64,000 nt of DNA from Leifsonia shinshuensis. GTDB taxonomy: Bacteria; Actinomycetota; Actinomycetes; Actinomycetales; Microbacteriaceae. Position 1 is the first letter of the stretch. Every line of letters starts with the position of its first letter. A program made the translations under genes and the position numbers. The notes under the pieces were generated by a model. That model did not search any database. It had not been told where the DNA came from and saw nothing but the letters and a program-made list of their open reading frames with translations. The stretch is taken from contig NZ_CP043641.1 in assembly GCF_014217625.1 (NCBI RefSeq), positions 3,844,001 through 3,908,000 on the forward strand, written 5' to 3'. This document shows, one piece after another, positions 62,562 to 64,000 of the stretch.

Positions 62562-64000
62562 GCGGCGCGCCGGGCACGGTGGCGGCCGTCGACACCGCCC
62601 CGCCGAGCCCGGTGCGAGTCGCGGCCGCGCAGGATGTCGCGACCGTCCTCGGCGGCCAGGCCACCACGGCCTCCGGCCTGACCGACGCGGAGGCTGCCGC
62701 CCGGCTCGCCCGGGTCGGCCCGAACGCGGTCCGCGGCCACCGGGCGCGTCCGTGGCGGGTGCTCGGGCGGCAGGTGCGGAGTCCGATCCTCATCCTGCTG
62801 TTCGTCACCGCGATCATCTCCGCGTTCGTCGGCCAGGGGACGGAGGCGGTCATCATCGCCGTCATCCTCGTGGTGAGCGTCGGGCTCGGCTTCGTGAACG
62901 AGTTCCGGGCGGAGCAGGCGGCCGACGCCCTGCACGATCGGCTCCGGCACACGTCGATCGTGCTGCGCAGCGGCGCGCGCCGGAGCGTCGACGTCACCGA
63001 GCTGGTCCCCGGCGACCTCGTGCTGCTCTCCGTGGGCACGGTCGTCCCGGCCGACCTGCGCCTGGTGGAGGCGAACGGCCTGGAGTGCGACGAGAGCATC
63101 GTGACGGGCGAGGCGCGAGCGGCGGCGAAGTCGGTCGCACCGGTGGCGGTGGGCGCCGGTGTCGGCGACCTGGCCTGTTGCGCGCTCATGGGCACCGTCG
63201 TCCACGCCGGGGGCGGCGCCGGCGTCGTGGTCGCGACCGGCGGCGCGACGGAGTTCGGCCGGATCGCCGTCGGCCTGACCGCGCAGCAGCCGCAGACCGA
63301 GTTCCAGCGCGGGCTCGGCCAGTTCTCCACGTTCCTGCTGCTGGTGGCGATCATCCTGACCACGCTGATCTTCGTGGCCGCGCTGCTGCTCGGGAGACCG
63401 CTGATCGAGTCGCTGCTGTTCTCCCTCGCGATCGCCGTCGGGATCACGCCGCAACTGCTCCCGGCCGTCGTCAGCACGAGCCTCGCGGCCGGATCGCGCG
63501 CCCTCGCGCGCCGCCGGGTGCTGGTGAAGCGGATGGTCTGCATCGAGGACCTGGGCGACCTCGACCTCCTGGTCACCGACAAGACCGGGACGCTCACGAC
63601 CGGTCGGATCGTCTTCGACCGGCCGGTGCCGCTGGACCACGTGGAGGCCGACGAAGTGCTGCTGCTCGGCCTCCTGGCCACGGACACCGACCCGGCGGCG
63701 CCGCAGACGGTCGGGCTGAACGCTCTCGACGCGGCCCTCTGGGAGAGCACGGAGGCGGCGTCGGCCCCGGTCGGCGCGTACCGGCGCCTGGACGCCGTGC
63801 CGTTCGACCACGAGCGCCGCATGGCCGGAGCCCTGGTCGCCGCGACGGGCTCCGCGCCGATCGTCGTGGTCAAGGGCGCGCCCGAGTCGGTGCTGCCGCT
63901 GTGCGCGGACGTCGACCCCTCCGCGTCCGCGACGCTGTCGCAGCTGTACGCCGCCGGCTCCCGCGTGATCGCCATCGCCACCCGGGCGGCCGACGACCTG
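62558..64000 (+). CDS. Mg2+-type P-type ATPase (3' end cut by window)
   Basis: The frame runs open from GTG 62558 to the window end (481 codons). It has an N-terminal cation-ATPase domain (ASGLTDAEAAARLARVGPNAV) and helices M1-M2 (SPILILLFVTAIISAFVG). The actuator has TGEA where most have TGES. Helix M4 contains AVGITPQLLPAVVSTSLA, and the phosphorylation site is D341 in VTDKTGTLTTG. The M4 sequence and overall layout match the P3B MgtA/MgtB group (usual length about 900). Possibly a magnesium importer; its coupling to a stress protein gene places it in the DosR-like regulon, which is unusual for mgtA. Confidence 0.85.
   Translation, partial: MSGAPGTVAAVDTAPPSPVRVAAAQDVATVLGGQATTASGLTDAEAAARLARVGPNAVRGHRARPWRVLGRQVRSPILILLFVTAIISAFVGQGTEAVIIAVILVVSVGLGFVNEFRAEQAADALHDRLRHTSIVLRSGARRSVDVTELVPGDLVLLSVGTVVPADLRLVEANGLECDESIVTGEARAAAKSVAPVAVGAGVGDLACCALMGTVVHAGGGAGVVVATGGATEFGRIAVGLTAQQPQTEFQRGLGQFSTFLLLVAIILTTLIFVAALLLGRPLIESLLFSLAIAVGITPQLLPAVVSTSLAAGSRALARRRVLVKRMVCIEDLGDLDLLVTDKTGTLTTGRIVFDRPVPLDHVEADEVLLLGLLATDTDPAAPQTVGLNALDAALWESTEAASAPVGAYRRLDAVPFDHERRMAGALVAATGSAPIVVVKGAPESVLPLCADVDPSASATLSQLYAAGSRVIAIATRAADDL

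Overview
The window is a contiguous piece of a high-GC actinobacterial chromosome. Coding density is near 95 percent, codons favour G or C at the third position, several genes look leaderless, and the families present (GH35, MGH1-like GH63, LADTG sortase substrate, DevRS, CstR, lactococcin 972) suggest Microbacteriaceae. Leifsonia or a close relative is my best guess, but no rRNA or tRNA is present to confirm it. About 69 protein genes are called. The first gene is cut by the left edge and the last by the right edge. Only one stretch over 300 bases lacks an intact gene (29198-29555), and it holds a gene remnant.

Layout. 1-4227: end of an oligopeptide or oligosaccharide ABC importer operon with GH1 and GH35 glycosidases. 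4289-6107: paaI-paaK behind a PaaR-like operator. 6163-9261: a sortase-type surface protein and a Tat-exported GH43 protein. 9272-11259: MarR/VOC divergent pair and an Abi_2 HEPN gene preceded by a terminator hairpin. 11381-12850: ParA/MinD-like ATPase. 12962-19718: aminophosphonate uptake and breakdown cluster (ABC importer, FAD oxidoreductase, GntR regulator, phosphonatase-like HAD). 19773-22499: MFS pump with TetR, and a DUF805 protein. 22664-25312: GH63 glucosidase. 25374-29226: a lactococcin-972-type bacteriocin cassette (peptide, lipoprotein, adaptor, ABC ATPase, permease) lying between two copies of the glucosidase 5' end. 29556-33874: SGNH hydrolase, AraC, MarR/hydrolase pair, aldo/keto reductase. 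33946-37866: potABCD polyamine importer. 38062-38985: HtrA-like protease.

39059-49698 carries what looks like one flavin/heme electron-transfer system in two operons. The left operon holds a ferric-reductase-like flavocytochrome, an FMN-binding protein, ApbE and a two-component system. The right operon holds an anchored Thr/Pro-rich protein, a heme membrane protein, a NuoF-like flavoprotein and a ferredoxin. Both are preceded by the same 11-bp-periodic direct repeat, so they are probably controlled by the same OmpR-type regulator encoded in the left operon. Between them lie a Kef-type antiporter and a sulfide/persulfide module (CstR-like repressor, CoA-disulfide reductase-rhodanese) with two exact CstR-type operators.

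49569-64000 is a DosR/DevR-like hypoxia or dormancy region: a b-type cytochrome operon, six universal stress proteins, a BON protein, zinc alcohol dehydrogenase, a pyridoxamine-oxidase-like protein, flavodoxin and an Mg-type P-ATPase, surrounding devR-devS. Nine copies of a 14-bp box close to the mycobacterial DosR box lie in the intergenic regions. DevS keeps the heme-ligand histidine position of mycobacterial DosS.

Four copies of a palindromic intergenic repeat (22610, 33884, 37944, 38994) are dispersed through the middle of the window. The features I think most deserve follow-up are the bacteriocin insertion, the split electron-transfer regulon, the DosR-like regulon, the Abi leader hairpin and the palindromic repeat family.
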